Below, piece by piece: positions 36,768-47,284 of a stretch of DNA of 64,000 nt (position 1 is the first letter of the stretch; every line of letters starts with the position of its first letter). The stretch lies in assembly GCA_036311285.1 (NCBI GenBank), contig JAXJQF010000006.1:1-64000 (forward strand). The letters are read 5' to 3'. Origin of the DNA: JAXJQF01 sp036311285 (lineage in GTDB: Bacteria; Pseudomonadota; Gammaproteobacteria; Enterobacterales; Succinivibrionaceae). The notes under the pieces were generated by a model. The model worked only from the letters and a program-made list of their open reading frames with translations, was not told the origin of the DNA and searched no databases. The translations under genes were made by a program, and so were the position numbers.

Positions 36768-37328
36768 TTATTTAAGAAGCAAGTTTGTTGCAACTTTGTC
36801 TGCAGTATCTTGATCTTGAATCGTTGCAAGGATTTCTAAAGCAAATTCAATTGCAGTGCTTGGGCCTTTGGAAGTGATAATCTTGTGTTCTTTATCGTGA
36901 ACCACTTTTGCATCTACAAAGTTTTCGATGTTATCACAGCATCCAGGATAACCAGTAGCTTTTACGTCTTTGGTAATAATGCTATGAGTTGCTAACACAA
37001 AACCGGGAGCTGCACAGATTGCAGCAATGTATTTGTTGTTTTGTTGTTGTTCCTTTAGTTTTTCAATCAAGTCCTTTGAATCTCTGCATACTAAAGAACC
37101 ATTGTATCCACCAGGGATAATAATAACGTCATATTCATTGTGTTTACATGAGTCGAAGTGTGTATGAGCAATGATAGTATTAATGTGAGCACATTTTATA
37201 GTTGTTGATTTATCGTCTGTAAGTGCTGCAATTGTAACGTCAACATTGCCTCTTTTTAATACATCTGATACTGCAACTGATTCGATATCTTCAGAACCAT
37301 TTGCAATAACTAATAAAGCATTTGCCAT
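36768..37328 (-). CDS. yajL: DJ-1/PfpI family protein YajL
   Basis: 186-residue member of the DJ-1 superfamily, described as a chaperone and protein/nucleotide deglycase in E. coli. It has ALLVIANGSEDIE with the conserved Glu, VIIPGGY, and the nucleophile-elbow Cys in AAICAAPGFVL. AAAGGA precedes the ATG. It sits between thiI and panE, as in E. coli, where thiI-yajL-panE-yajQ are neighbours. Confidence 0.92.
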   Translation of the reverse strand: MANALLVIANGSEDIESVAVSDVLKRGNVDVTIAALTDDKSTTIKCAHINTIIAHTHFDSCKHNEYDVIIIPGGYNGSLVCRDSKDLIEKLKEQQQNNKYIAAICAAPGFVLATHSIITKDVKATGYPGCCDNIENFVDAKVVHDKEHKIITSKGPSTAIEFALEILATIQDQDTADKVATNLLLK

Positions 37329-37428
37329 GTTTATTCCTTTTATGATTTTGTGAAAATAATTTTGCTGATACTAAATATTGTTATGATAATTGATGTATAA
37401 AAAAAAACTTTGAGTTTTGTTTGAATTC

Positions 37429-38367
37429 TTATTTTGACTCTGTTTTTGATAACTTGTTGTATAAATCTAGGGTAAAGTTTAAGGATATGTTATTTTCTTT
37501 AGCCTTTTGTAGAATAGGAAGTAAGATATATTGAAGTTCAGATTTTCTATTATTAGAAAAATCTTGTTGCATAGATGAGTAGTTGTTGTGGGTGTTGTGT
37601 ATAACTTTTAAAATAGCATCAGTCATCTCATTTTTGGTTAAATTTAGCCCCATAAGAGTTAGAGGAGTGTAAATTTCGTTAATTACATTCTCTATATCTT
37701 TCATATGTTGTAATAATTCTCCATTTTTACATGAGTGTAGAGCACTTAGAGGATTGATCACAGCATTAATGCTTAGCTTTAATAGCATTTTTATTGTTAT
37801 ATTATTTGTAAACTTAGTATCTTTTAAAGTTTTAAAAATGTTTTTAACTAATGATATTGATGCTTTGCTCGTATACGGGGTAGCACATCCTATAAATGTT
37901 ATTCCGTGTCCTGCATGAGTAACAGTATTTGTAGTTTTATAAGCTCCATGAGTAGTAGAACCAAAGAATAGTTTTTTTAATATGTTTTTATCTTTAATTT
38001 TATTATGAAAACCATAACCATTGCATACTGTTAAAAGTAAGCAATTATTTGATAGATAAGGTGTAATGGAGTTAATAGTTTGTGAAATATCAAAGCTTTT
38101 CGTTGTAATTAATACAAGGTCCGCGTCTTTAATACTGTTGATACTTTTAACAACGCTATTAAATGATTTTTTTAGACTGTTAGTTTGGGGAGAACTATAG
38201 TAGCTAAACTTAAAATTTTTCTCACCATTGGGAAGGCGTTTTCTTGTTTCTACGAAATAAAGGCTAAGCAATTTATTTTTACAAAGTAGCGAGTAAAAAA
38301 GCATCCCCATTGAACCTGCTCCGATTATAGCTATCTTAGTTTTTCTTGCTTGTTTTCGATTAGTCAT
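37429..38367 (-). CDS. panE: 2-dehydropantoate 2-reductase
   Basis: 312-residue NADPH-dependent ketopantoate reductase of pantothenate and CoA synthesis. The Rossmann motif IGAGSMG is near residue 15, and the catalytic Lys lies in KLSINAVINPLSALHSCKNGEL with the later Glu in RKSELQYIL. It is more divergent and more Lys/Asn-rich than its neighbours, but the key residues are present. About 100 bp separate it from yajL on the same strand. Confidence 0.88.
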   Translation of the reverse strand: MTNRKQARKTKIAIIGAGSMGMLFYSLLCKNKLLSLYFVETRKRLPNGEKNFKFSYYSSPQTNSLKKSFNSVVKSINSIKDADLVLITTKSFDISQTINSITPYLSNNCLLLTVCNGYGFHNKIKDKNILKKLFFGSTTHGAYKTTNTVTHAGHGITFIGCATPYTSKASISLVKNIFKTLKDTKFTNNITIKMLLKLSINAVINPLSALHSCKNGELLQHMKDIENVINEIYTPLTLMGLNLTKNEMTDAILKVIHNTHNNYSSMQQDFSNNRKSELQYILLPILQKAKENNISLNFTLDLYNKLSKTESK

Positions 38368-38442
38368 ATTTATTTTATGTACGTATAATAAAACTGTATT
38401 TTACTCTTCTTTGAAGAGGTAATCAAAATTTATATATACATA

Positions 38443-38472
38443 TTCATATTGTAAAGTTTTACATGCTATAAT
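38443..38472 (+). promoter_or_regulatory. Extended -10 promoter of the xseB operon
   Basis: TTCATA (38443-38448), 18 bases, then TGCTATAAT with the perfect -10 at 38467-38472 and the TG extension at 38464-38465, 35 bp before xseB. A small hairpin CTCTTC/GAAGAG lies just upstream (38404-38418). Confidence 0.6.
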
Positions 38473-38507
38473 TTTGAAATTAGAGTTTATTTGGGTGTAT
38501 TTTATAT

Positions 38508-38723
38508 ATGGAAAATCAAAGCATTACTGATAAAAACGTAAGTTTTGAGGATAAGTTACTAAAGTTAGAAGAAATCGTTGCTAAAATGGAAACTGGTAAT
38601 CTTTCCTTAGAAGATCAAATTAAGTTCTATAAGGAAGGGGTGGAACTAGCTGCTGAATGTAAGGTTTCTATAGAAAACGCCTATGAACAGGTTAAACAAA
38701 TAAATGAGGTTTCTCAAAAATAG
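38508..38723 (+). CDS. xseB: Exodeoxyribonuclease VII small subunit
   Basis: 71-residue subunit (E. coli 80) that binds the large subunit XseA. SFEDKLLKLEEIVAKMETG and LSLEDQIKFYKEGVELA match the family's two-helix pattern. It heads the xseB-ispA-dxs cluster found in many gammaproteobacteria. Confidence 0.93.
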   Translation: MENQSITDKNVSFEDKLLKLEEIVAKMETGNLSLEDQIKFYKEGVELAAECKVSIENAYEQVKQINEVSQK

Positions 38724-38794
38724 TTTCAGTAAATAAGTTAAGAAGTTTTATACAATAATTTAAAATTTATATTACACAAAATATAGGAAAAAAA

Positions 38795-39676
38795 ATGGAA
38801 TTAAAGCCAGCAATTGTCGCTTGTCAAAATGTTGTTAACGCAAAATTAAAGGAATATATATCTACAATTCCAAGCCCAGCAAATAAGTTAAACGAAGCAA
38901 TGGAATATGCTTTACTCTTAGGAGGAAAAAGGGTAAGACCATTTTTAGTAATGACAGTAGCTAATATATTTGGTGTAAGTAACGAAAAGGCTGTAATTCC
39001 TGCATGTGCGATTGAATGTATTCATGCTTACTCATTGGTGCATGATGACTTGCCTGCAATGGATGACGATGAGTTGAGAAGAGGTCATAAGACTGTTCAT
39101 ATTGCATTTGATGAAGCTACAGCTATTTTAGCTGGAGATGCGTTACAAACATTAGCATTTGATATTTTATCCAATGCAGATGATAAATTAGCTAATCAAT
39201 TAAAGATGGTGTCAGTTCTTGCTAAAGCTAGTGGAGCTTATGGTATGTGTGGCGGACAAGAGCTAGATTTATTATCTGAGAATAAAAAGATTACACAAAG
39301 TGAACTTGAAAATGTTCACAAGCATAAAACTGGTGCTTTGTTAGAGGCAGCTGTTGAATTAGGTTTATTATCAGCAGAGAATGTTGATAAAACAACTTAT
39401 GATGCGTTCATATCATATTCAAGAAAAATAGGTTTAGCTTTCCAAGTATGGGATGATGTGTTAGATATTATTTCTGATACAGAAACTCTTGGTAAGCAAC
39501 AAGGTGCAGATTTAGAATTAAATAAGAGTACATATCCTAATATTATGGGCCTTGAAAAAGCTAAGGAATATGCAAAAGAATTAGTAAAAAGTGCAATTGA
39601 AGATCTATCTAAGCTTTCATTAGATACAAAGATTTTGCAAGACTTTGCAAAATATTTAGTTGAAAGGAATTTTTAA
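38795..39676 (+). CDS. ispA: Farnesyl diphosphate synthase
   Basis: 293-residue prenyltransferase that condenses IPP with DMAPP and GPP to farnesyl diphosphate, the primer for undecaprenyl diphosphate and quinone side chains. The first Asp-rich motif is DDLPAMDDDELRRG and the second is VWDDVLDI; LGGKRVRP is the IPP-binding segment. It ends one base before the dxs ATG. AGGAAAAAAA serves as ribosome binding site. Confidence 0.94.
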   Translation: MELKPAIVACQNVVNAKLKEYISTIPSPANKLNEAMEYALLLGGKRVRPFLVMTVANIFGVSNEKAVIPACAIECIHAYSLVHDDLPAMDDDELRRGHKTVHIAFDEATAILAGDALQTLAFDILSNADDKLANQLKMVSVLAKASGAYGMCGGQELDLLSENKKITQSELENVHKHKTGALLEAAVELGLLSAENVDKTTYDAFISYSRKIGLAFQVWDDVLDIISDTETLGKQQGADLELNKSTYPNIMGLEKAKEYAKELVKSAIEDLSKLSLDTKILQDFAKYLVERNF

Positions 39677-39677
39677 C

Positions 39678-41540
39678 ATGGGGTCTAAATATACTTTATT
39701 AGATACAATTTCATCTCCAGTAGACTTAAGACGTTTGAAGGTAGAGGAGTTGGACCAATTAGCAAAGGAATTAAGAGAATTCTTACTCGATACAGTAAGT
39801 AAGACCTCTGGTCATTTGTCTTCTGGATTGGGGGTGGTTGAGTTAACTATTGCATTACATTACGTTTATGAAACCCCTTTTGACCAATTAGTATGGGATG
39901 TAGGTCATCAAGCATATCCACATAAAATACTAACTGGTAGAAAAGATCAAATGTCGTCTATTCGTAAGAAGGATGGTTTACATCCGTTCCTATGGAGAGT
40001 AGAAAGTGAATATGACGTATTCTCTACAGGACATGCTAGCACATCTATTGGGCAAGCTCTAGGTCTAGCGATTGCTAATAGAACTTTAAATAACCGTAAG
40101 AAGGTTGTTGCTGTTATTGGTGATGGAGCGTTAAGTGGTGGAGTTGCATTTGAAGCCTTAAATCATGCTGGTGGATTGAAGGAAAATATGTTAATTATCT
40201 TAAATGATAATGAAATGAGTATCTCAGAAAGTGTTGGAAGTTTAACTAAACATTTAGCCATGCTTTTAAGTAGTCCATCATATGAAAAAATTATCTCTCA
40301 AGGCGAAAAGGCTTTGGATTTTGTTCCTAAGATAAAGGATTTTGCTGTAAAGGCTCATGAACATTTAAAGGGGATGGTAACACCTGGTACTTTATTTGAA
40401 GAATTAGGGTTTAACTATGTAGGTCCAATTGATGGACATGATCTTCCTACTTTGATTTCTGTTTTAAAAAACATGAAGGAGTTGTCAGGACCTCAGCTTT
40501 TACATGTAGCAACAAAGAAAGGCAAGGGTTATGAACCTGCAGAAAAGAATCCAACGATGTATCATGGTGTGGATTGTTTTGATTTAGAAGAAGGGGTTGT
40601 TGAAAAGCAAGATTGCCAAACTTTCTCAAGGACATTTGGAGAATGGTTATTAGAAACAGCTAAAAAGAACGATAAAGTTGTAGCTATTACCCCTGCAATG
40701 TGTCATGGCTCAGGAATGACAGATTTTGCGAAGCTTTATCCTAGCAGATATTTTGATGTTGCAATTGCAGAACAGCATGCTTTATTACTTGCTAGTGGTT
40801 TGGCTAGAGGTGGTTTAAAACCTGTTGTCTCTGTGTATTCAAGCTTCTTACAAAGAGCTTATGACCAAATAATACATGATGTTGCAATTCAAGATCTTCC
40901 GGTTGTGATTGCTGTAGATAGAGCAGGTGTAGTAGGTCAAGACGGTCCAACACATCAAGGGGTTTTTGATATATCTTTCTTAAAATCAATACCAAACATG
41001 ATTGTTGCAGCTCCAAGCAGTATTCAAGATTTTTGGGGAATGATGAACGCAGCAATCAAATCAGAAAAACCAGTTGCTGTTCGTTATCCACGTGGTACTT
41101 CAATTGAGAATAAGCTCGAAAAGACAGAGGATGAAAGTAACTTAACTAAGTCTAAAACTTTAAAGGTTGGTCAGCATGTGGCGATCTTAGTTTGGGGACC
41201 TCTTGTTCATGAAGTTCTGCAAGCTGCTAAGGATTCAGAATATGCCGTTATTGATATGAGAATGGTTAAACCAATCGATTATCAAAAACTTGATAAGATT
41301 GGAACAGAATGTGAATTTATTGTAACTGTGGAAGATGGGGTAATTAATGGCGGTGTCGGTCAGGAAGTTGCTTCATACATCCAAGAAAAGTATCCAGCAT
41401 GTATTGTTAAGAATATCGGTATACCTGACGAGTTTGTAGAACAGGATACCCCTACAGAAATCTATAAGAATTATAAGATGGATGGAAAGTCTGTTGTTAA
41501 ACTATGCGATTTCTTGATGCATCAAAATAAAGAACATTAA
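39678..41540 (+). CDS. dxs: 1-deoxy-D-xylulose-5-phosphate synthase
   Basis: 620-residue thiamine-diphosphate enzyme, first step of the MEP isoprenoid pathway (pyruvate plus glyceraldehyde-3-phosphate). The TPP-binding motif GDGALSGGVAFEALNHAG, WDVGHQAYPHKILTGR, and DRAGVVGQDGPTHQG are clear. I take the ATG at 39678, with AAAGGA nine bases upstream, not the TTG inside ispA. Because PLP here is made by PdxST, its product should serve mainly isoprenoids and thiamine. Confidence 0.96.
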   Translation: MGSKYTLLDTISSPVDLRRLKVEELDQLAKELREFLLDTVSKTSGHLSSGLGVVELTIALHYVYETPFDQLVWDVGHQAYPHKILTGRKDQMSSIRKKDGLHPFLWRVESEYDVFSTGHASTSIGQALGLAIANRTLNNRKKVVAVIGDGALSGGVAFEALNHAGGLKENMLIILNDNEMSISESVGSLTKHLAMLLSSPSYEKIISQGEKALDFVPKIKDFAVKAHEHLKGMVTPGTLFEELGFNYVGPIDGHDLPTLISVLKNMKELSGPQLLHVATKKGKGYEPAEKNPTMYHGVDCFDLEEGVVEKQDCQTFSRTFGEWLLETAKKNDKVVAITPAMCHGSGMTDFAKLYPSRYFDVAIAEQHALLLASGLARGGLKPVVSVYSSFLQRAYDQIIHDVAIQDLPVVIAVDRAGVVGQDGPTHQGVFDISFLKSIPNMIVAAPSSIQDFWGMMNAAIKSEKPVAVRYPRGTSIENKLEKTEDESNLTKSKTLKVGQHVAILVWGPLVHEVLQAAKDSEYAVIDMRMVKPIDYQKLDKIGTECEFIVTVEDGVINGGVGQEVASYIQEKYPACIVKNIGIPDEFVEQDTPTEIYKNYKMDGKSVVKLCDFLMHQNKEH

Positions 41541-41560
41541 TATTTTTAGGAGGATTTTAA

Positions 41561-42049
41561 ATGCCATCGTTTGATATTGTTTCAGAAATTCAAATGAATG
41601 AAGTTCGTAATGCCGTTGATAATGCTAATCGTGAAATCTCTTGTAGATTTGACTTTAAGGGAGTAGATGCATCTTTTGAATTAGTTGAAAAGGATAAGTT
41701 AATTAAATTAGGTGCTGATGCTGATTTCCAAATTAGACAAATGAATGATATTTTGAGAGACAAAATGTCAAAGAGAAATATTGATCCTGCTTCATTGGAT
41801 TTCCAAGATGTAGAACAAAGCGGTAAAAGATTTAACGAGGTTGTTAAATTAAAGAGTGGGATCGATGCAGCAATGGCTAAGAAGGTGGTTAAGTGCATTA
41901 AGGATTCAAAGATTAAGGTTCAAACTCAAATTCAAGGTGAAACAGTAAGAGTTACCGGCAAGAAGAGAGATGACCTTCAAGAAACAATTGCACTAATTAG
42001 AAAGAGTGAGTTAGGACAACCATTCCAATTTAATAACTTTAGAGATTAA
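41561..42049 (+). CDS. yajQ: YajQ family nucleotide-binding protein
   Basis: 162-residue protein (E. coli 163) with two ferredoxin-like repeats. Family signatures are MPSFDIVSE at the start and [14 protein letters not shown]. Members bind nucleic acids and, in Xanthomonas, cyclic di-GMP. A consensus AGGAGG lies eight bases before the ATG. A terminator follows, so it likely closes the xseB operon. Confidence 0.95.
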   Translation: MPSFDIVSEIQMNEVRNAVDNANREISCRFDFKGVDASFELVEKDKLIKLGADADFQIRQMNDILRDKMSKRNIDPASLDFQDVEQSGKRFNEVVKLKSGIDAAMAKKVVKCIKDSKIKVQTQIQGETVRVTGKKRDDLQETIALIRKSELGQPFQFNNFRD

Positions 42050-42082
42050 TATCTAATAAATGCACAACTAAGTGATAAAATT

Positions 42083-42117
42083 GAAGGAAAATCGTTATAA
42101 TTGATTTTCCTTCTTTT
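42083..42117 (+). terminator. Terminator after yajQ
   Basis: GAAGGAAAATC (42083-42093) and GATTTTCCTTC (42103-42113) make a perfect 11-bp stem followed by TTTTG. Confidence 0.85.
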
Positions 42118-42284
42118 GTATCTATGGTCTTTGTCTGTATATTAAGTGATAGGAATGATAAATAGTAGAAGCTAATCAATTAAAATAGATAACAGCTATA
42201 GATGATTGTAAAATCTTTGTACAAGATTATAATGCTAATTTTATAGATATATCCAAATAAACAAAAATAATTAAAGCATAGATA

Positions 42285-43634
42285 ATGGTAGAACTGATGA
42301 CAAACCAAAAAATATTAAGAAGAATTTTCTCAAAGAAAATGTTGATATGTATATTCTTGGGTTTTACTTCAGGTTTGCCTTTATATCTTATTTATAATCT
42401 AATTACTGCATGGTTAAAGGATAGTGGTATAGATTTAACTACTATCGGGTTGTTTTCATTAGTTAGTGTGCCTTATGTTTGGAAATTTATTTGGGCTCCG
42501 ATTGTTGATCGTTATGATATCTTAAAGCAGGGCAGAAGGCGTAGTTGGATGTTTTTATGCCAATTTATGCTTTTGGGGTTAATTGCTATTTTAGGTTTCT
42601 TTACTCCGTCAGAAAAAAGTTTTGTTGATTTCGGATTAGAGGTTAACAATATTTCTGTAATTGTTGTTTTATGTTTTTTAATATCTTTTTTCTCAGCAAC
42701 TCAAGATGTTACCTTAGATGCATATAGACGTGAAATTTTAGAGGATGAAGAATTAGGGTTAGGTTCATCTTTATTCATAAATTCTTATAGAATTGCTGGC
42801 ATGGTTCCAGGAGGGCTGGCTTTATATTTAAGTGATATTACAACATGGAAAATTGTATTTATTGTTACAGCTTTATTCATGGTTCCAGGTATTGTTACAA
42901 CTTTTTTAATTAGAGAACCGAAAACTCAAACTACGTCTAAAAGTTTTATTGAGTTTGTTGTTGCTCCTTTTATTGAATTTATCCAAAGAAAGAAGGTGTT
43001 AGGAGCTTTAGGAGTTATTTTATTTATATTCTTATATAAGCTAGGGGATAGTATGGCAACAGCTCTAGCTACTCCGTTTTATATGGAAATGGGATTTAGT
43101 AATACTTCTATTGGTATTGTTAATAAAAGCGTTGGTCTGTGGTCGCTTGTGATTGGAGGGATTGTAGGTGGCGTAATAATGCTAAAGATTGGTATTAACA
43201 AAGCTTTATGGTGGTTTGGTGTTGGCCAAATAGTTACAATCTTAGGCTTTGTGTTTATAGCGCATGTATGGAAACATCCAACTTTTTGCACAGATATAGT
43301 TTCAAGTATTACAGACAACGAAGTGATTATTAATTTATTTAAATTTCCTAGTCATTTTTTACTATCTTTTGTAGTAGGTGGTGAGTCTTTAGCAGCAGGT
43401 TTAGGTACCTCATGCTTTGTTGCCTATATGTGTAGAGAAACCAAAGGTGAGTTTGTTGCAACTCAATTGGCTTTATTTACAGCACTATCTGCAATTCCTA
43501 GAACTTTTTGTACAGCAATAACGGGGTACATTGTTACCTATTTAGGCTGGGAAAACTTTTTTATCCTTTGTTATGCCTTAGCTATACCAGGTATGCTTTG
43601 TTTGATATGGATTGCTCCTTATAACAAAAGGTAA
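42285..43634 (+). CDS. ampG: Muropeptide permease AmpG (MFS)
   Basis: 449-residue major facilitator with about 12 transmembrane helices, expected to import GlcNAc-anhydroMurNAc peptides for cell-wall recycling. GFTSGLPLYLIYNLITAWLK, PYVWKFIWAPIVDRY, and SATQDVTLDAYRRE are AmpG signatures. E. coli AmpG has 491 residues; the C-terminal extension is absent here. The start is ambiguous between ATG codons at 42285 and 42297, both with weak ribosome binding sites. ampG is also in the yajQ neighbourhood in E. coli. Confidence 0.9.
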   Translation: MVELMTNQKILRRIFSKKMLICIFLGFTSGLPLYLIYNLITAWLKDSGIDLTTIGLFSLVSVPYVWKFIWAPIVDRYDILKQGRRRSWMFLCQFMLLGLIAILGFFTPSEKSFVDFGLEVNNISVIVVLCFLISFFSATQDVTLDAYRREILEDEELGLGSSLFINSYRIAGMVPGGLALYLSDITTWKIVFIVTALFMVPGIVTTFLIREPKTQTTSKSFIEFVVAPFIEFIQRKKVLGALGVILFIFLYKLGDSMATALATPFYMEMGFSNTSIGIVNKSVGLWSLVIGGIVGGVIMLKIGINKALWWFGVGQIVTILGFVFIAHVWKHPTFCTDIVSSITDNEVIINLFKFPSHFLLSFVVGGESLAAGLGTSCFVAYMCRETKGEFVATQLALFTALSAIPRTFCTAITGYIVTYLGWENFFILCYALAIPGMLCLIWIAPYNKR

Positions 43635-43778
43635 GTCATATCAATAAAAAGACTCTTAATAATCTTCAATCAAGATTTATCTATTTTAGTGTTTAATACT
43701 ATTTGTGTCCTTAGGATGATTGATATTGGATTTTTTGAAATTCTTTTAGTATCTATCTAACAAAAATTTTTACCTTTG

Positions 43779-43831
43779 TGATAAAATACGAAAACCGATT
43801 ATTGCGTGTATTGTATACGTTTTTCGGTTTT
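43779..43831 (+). promoter_or_regulatory. Candidate promoter and 5'-terminal hairpin of the nqr operon
   Basis: TGATAAAAT (43779-43787) is a good extended -10. Just after it, AAAACCGA (43791-43798) and TCGGTTTT (43824-43831) pair, and CGTGTA/TATACG inside add a second stem around a TTG loop. If the promoter is real, the mRNA would begin with this hairpin. It might instead be a terminator for ampG, which ends about 155 bp upstream. Confidence 0.4.
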
Positions 43832-43888
43832 GGGTGTGTCGTATGACATAATTTTGCTTTCTTTCGTATTTTATTAATTGGAACAACC

Positions 43889-45235
43889 ATGATAAAAATT
43901 AAGAAAGGATTGGATCTCCCTATTAGCGGTAAACCAGAAAATACAGTTAACCATGGTAACAATGTTAAGCATGTTGCTATTTTAGGTTCTGATTTTCCAG
44001 GCTTAAGACCTTCAATGTTAGTTGAAGAAGGTGAAATTGTTAACAAAGGTCAAGTTCTTTTTACTGATAAAAAGAACCCAGGAGTTAACTATACTTCTCC
44101 AATTGCTGGTAAGGTTGTAGCGATTAACCGTGGTGCTAAGAGAGCATTCCAATCTTTAGTAATTGAAATTGATCCTACAGCTGTAGGAAGTGTAAAATTT
44201 AAGGCTTATCCTAATACTGATTTAAAAGGATTAGAACGTGCTGCTGTTCAAGAGCAATTGATTAACTCTGGTGCTTGGACTGCGTTTAGAACTCGTCCAT
44301 TCAGTAAGACTCCAGCTGTTAATACAGTGCCAGAACATATCTTTGTTACTGCTATTGATACTAATCCATTAGCGGGTGACCCACGAGTTGTTATTTCGAC
44401 TCATGAAGATGATTTTAAAGCAGGTTTAGAAGTATTAACAACATTAACAGATGGTTATGTTTACGTGTGTAAAGGTGAAGCTTCTTTGCCAACAATTAAG
44501 TCATCAAAGGTAAAAGAAGAAATTTTCATAGGAAAACATCCTGCAGGTTTAGCGGGTACTCATATTCACTTTACTTGCCCAGCTTCAGAAAATCACGTAA
44601 TGTGGTCAATAGGTTACCAAGATGTTATTGCTATTGGTTACTTATTTAGAACTGGTGACATTTATAATGAAAGAATTGTTGCGTTAGGTGGCCCTAGTGT
44701 TAAGACTCCTCGTTTATTAAGAACATTAGCTGGTGCTTGTGTATCAGAGTTAATAGCTAATGAAACAGAAGGTGATAACAACAGAGCTATAGCAGGTTCA
44801 GTATTACATGGTAACCATGCAACAGGTGCTTTTGATTATTTAGGAAAATTCCATAACCAAATCAGCGTATTACCAGAAGGTGGTAAGCAAGAATTTATTG
44901 GTTGGATGATGCCTGGTGCAAAGAAACACTCTGTAACTAAGGCTTATTTAAGTAGTTTTATTCGTCCTAAGGTATTTGATTTCAATACTAATTTAAATGG
45001 TGGCTCAAGAGCAATGGTTCCAATCGGAAACTTTGAAAGAGTATTCCCTCTAGATATGATGCCAACAATGTTATTAAGAGCAATTGAGATTGGTGATACT
45101 GATACAGCTAAATTATTAGGTTGTATGGAATTAGACGAAGAAGATTTGGCATTATGTACTTACGCATGTCCAGGTAAGACTGAATATGGTCGTTTATTAC
45201 GTAAGTGTTTAACAAAGATCGACTTGGAGGGTTAA
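43889..45235 (+). CDS. nqrA: Na+-translocating NADH:quinone reductase subunit A
   Basis: 448-residue peripheral subunit involved in quinone binding in the Na+-NQR complex. It starts [17 protein letters not shown], the family's characteristic opening, followed by [14 protein letters not shown] and [18 protein letters not shown]. It is first of six contiguous genes. GGAA five bases upstream is a weak ribosome binding site. Confidence 0.97.
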   Translation: MIKIKKGLDLPISGKPENTVNHGNNVKHVAILGSDFPGLRPSMLVEEGEIVNKGQVLFTDKKNPGVNYTSPIAGKVVAINRGAKRAFQSLVIEIDPTAVGSVKFKAYPNTDLKGLERAAVQEQLINSGAWTAFRTRPFSKTPAVNTVPEHIFVTAIDTNPLAGDPRVVISTHEDDFKAGLEVLTTLTDGYVYVCKGEASLPTIKSSKVKEEIFIGKHPAGLAGTHIHFTCPASENHVMWSIGYQDVIAIGYLFRTGDIYNERIVALGGPSVKTPRLLRTLAGACVSELIANETEGDNNRAIAGSVLHGNHATGAFDYLGKFHNQISVLPEGGKQEFIGWMMPGAKKHSVTKAYLSSFIRPKVFDFNTNLNGGSRAMVPIGNFERVFPLDMMPTMLLRAIEIGDTDTAKLLGCMELDEEDLALCTYACPGKTEYGRLLRKCLTKIDLEG

Positions 45236-45239
45236 TAAG

Positions 45240-46484
45240 GTGTTACTTAAGTTATTTAAAAAGGTAGAACCTTTATTTGCTCCTGGTGGGAAATTAGAAC
45301 GTTTATTCCCATTATATGAAGGTACTGCTACAGTATTCTATACTCCAAGTACAGTTACTAAGAACACAACAACTCATGTACGCGATAATATCGATTTAAA
45401 GCGTATGATGATCATGGTCTTCTTTGCTGTGTTCCCATGTATGTTCTGGGGTTGGTTCAATGTTGGTGCTCAAACAATTGCGGCAATTGCTGACAATGCA
45501 GTGATTGTTAATAAGGCTTATTCTTTATTTAGCCCAGCAGAATACCACTATGCTTTAGTTAAGCTTCTTGGAGGGTCTTTAGCAAGTGATGCAAGTTTAT
45601 ATAGTAAGATGTTAATTGGTGCTGTTTATTTTATCCCAATTTATCTTGTTGTATTTGCTGTAGGTGCTTTCTGGGAAGTTTTATTCTGTATTATCCGTAA
45701 ACATGAAGTTAACGAAGGTTTCTTCGTTACATCAATTTTATTTGCTTTAATCGTTCCACCAACAATTCCTTTATGGCAAGCTGCTTTAGGTATTTCTTTT
45801 GGTGTTGTAATAGGTAAGGAAGTATTTGGTGGTACAGGTAGAAACTTTATGAACCCTGCATTAGTAGGTAGAGCATTCTTATTCTTTGCTTATCCTGCTC
45901 AGATTTCAGGTGATAAGGTTTGGGTTCCTGTAGACGGATATTCTGGTGCTACAGCTTTGGGTAAGTACGCTCAAACAGGATCAACAGGCGATTTAAATTG
46001 GTTAGATGCATTTTTAGGTAATTTACCAGGATGTATCGGCGAAGGCTCAACATTAATGATAATGGTTGGTGGTTTAGCATTAATCGTTATGGGTATTGCG
46101 TCTTGGAGAGTTGTAATTGGTGGTATCTTAGGTATGTTTATCATGTCTTTTGTATTCAATGCAATCGGCTCAGATACAAACCATATGTTCCAAATGACAT
46201 TTGCATGGCACTTTGTTTTAGGTGGCTTCGCATTTGGTATCTTCTTTATGGCAACAGACCCTGTTTCATCATCATTCACTAATAAGGGTAAAATACTATA
46301 CGGTTTACTAATTGGTATGATGGTTGTGTTAATTCGTGTCGTAAACCCTGCTTATCCAGAAGGTATGATGTTAGCAATTTTATTTGCTAATGCTTTTGCT
46401 CCATTATTCGACTACTTTACTGCTTTAGGTAATATTAAACGTCGATTAAAGAAGGCGAATGCTCCAAAGGAGGTAGCTAGATAA
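45240..46484 (+). CDS. nqrB: Na+-translocating NADH:quinone reductase subunit B
   Basis: 414-residue membrane subunit with about ten helices. It carries covalently bound FMN on the Thr of SGAT ([11 protein letters not shown]) and takes part in Na+ translocation. It begins with GTG; GGAGG nine bases upstream supports that start. Four bases separate it from nqrA. Confidence 0.97.
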   Translation: MLLKLFKKVEPLFAPGGKLERLFPLYEGTATVFYTPSTVTKNTTTHVRDNIDLKRMMIMVFFAVFPCMFWGWFNVGAQTIAAIADNAVIVNKAYSLFSPAEYHYALVKLLGGSLASDASLYSKMLIGAVYFIPIYLVVFAVGAFWEVLFCIIRKHEVNEGFFVTSILFALIVPPTIPLWQAALGISFGVVIGKEVFGGTGRNFMNPALVGRAFLFFAYPAQISGDKVWVPVDGYSGATALGKYAQTGSTGDLNWLDAFLGNLPGCIGEGSTLMIMVGGLALIVMGIASWRVVIGGILGMFIMSFVFNAIGSDTNHMFQMTFAWHFVLGGFAFGIFFMATDPVSSSFTNKGKILYGLLIGMMVVLIRVVNPAYPEGMMLAILFANAFAPLFDYFTALGNIKRRLKKANAPKEVAR

Positions 46485-47284
46485 TGGCTAAGAAAGAAAC
46501 TACATTAAGTACTTTTTCTGTTATTGGCGGCTTATGTTTCGTTTGTTCTATTTTAGTTTGCGTTTCTGTTGTTCTTTTAAAACCATTACAAGAAATTGCA
46601 ATCAACAACGATAGACAAATCAGTATTCTTGAAGCTGCTAGCGTAAAAGTAGACGGTAAGGTGAGCGAAGTTTATGCTAACAATATCGAAGAAAGATTAG
46701 TTGATTTAAAGACTGGTGAGTATGTTACAGACAAGAATCAATTAGCAAGTATTTTAGGTTCAGCTGAGGCAGAAATTGGTTCATATGATTTTGTGGCTAA
46801 TGCTAAGGTTGTTGGAAAGAACATCGATATTGACGCTTCTAAAGATAAAGATAATCCTGGCATTAAAACTACAGCTGCTTACATGCCTGTATATTTAGTT
46901 AAGAATGGTGCTACTTATAGTGCGATCATCCTTCCATTCTATGGTCAAGGTTTATGGTCTACTATGTATGGCTATTTATCAGTTGACGTTGATGGCAACA
47001 CTATTAAGGCTGTTAAATTCTACTCTCACGGTGAAACTCCAGGCTTAGGTGCTGAAATTGAAAACCCTAAGTGGACAGCTACATGGGTAGGAAAGAAGTT
47101 ATTTGATAATAATGAATATATGTTCAACATCAAAAAGAATGCAGTTGCAAACGGTCATGAAGTTGATGCTTTATCAGGTGCTACTTTAACATCAGATGGT
47201 GTTTCACGTTCAGTTAAGTTTTGGGCTAATGAAAGCGGTTATGGTAAGTTATTAAACCGCATCAAGTCTGAAGGAGTTAAATAA
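46484..47284 (+). CDS. nqrC: Na+-translocating NADH:quinone reductase subunit C
   Basis: 266-residue subunit with one N-terminal membrane helix and a periplasmic domain that holds the second covalent FMN, on the Thr of SGAT in [14 protein letters not shown]. Its ATG overlaps the nqrB stop codon by one base, as do the next two junctions. Confidence 0.97.
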   Translation: MAKKETTLSTFSVIGGLCFVCSILVCVSVVLLKPLQEIAINNDRQISILEAASVKVDGKVSEVYANNIEERLVDLKTGEYVTDKNQLASILGSAEAEIGSYDFVANAKVVGKNIDIDASKDKDNPGIKTTAAYMPVYLVKNGATYSAIILPFYGQGLWSTMYGYLSVDVDGNTIKAVKFYSHGETPGLGAEIENPKWTATWVGKKLFDNNEYMFNIKKNAVANGHEVDALSGATLTSDGVSRSVKFWANESGYGKLLNRIKSEGVK

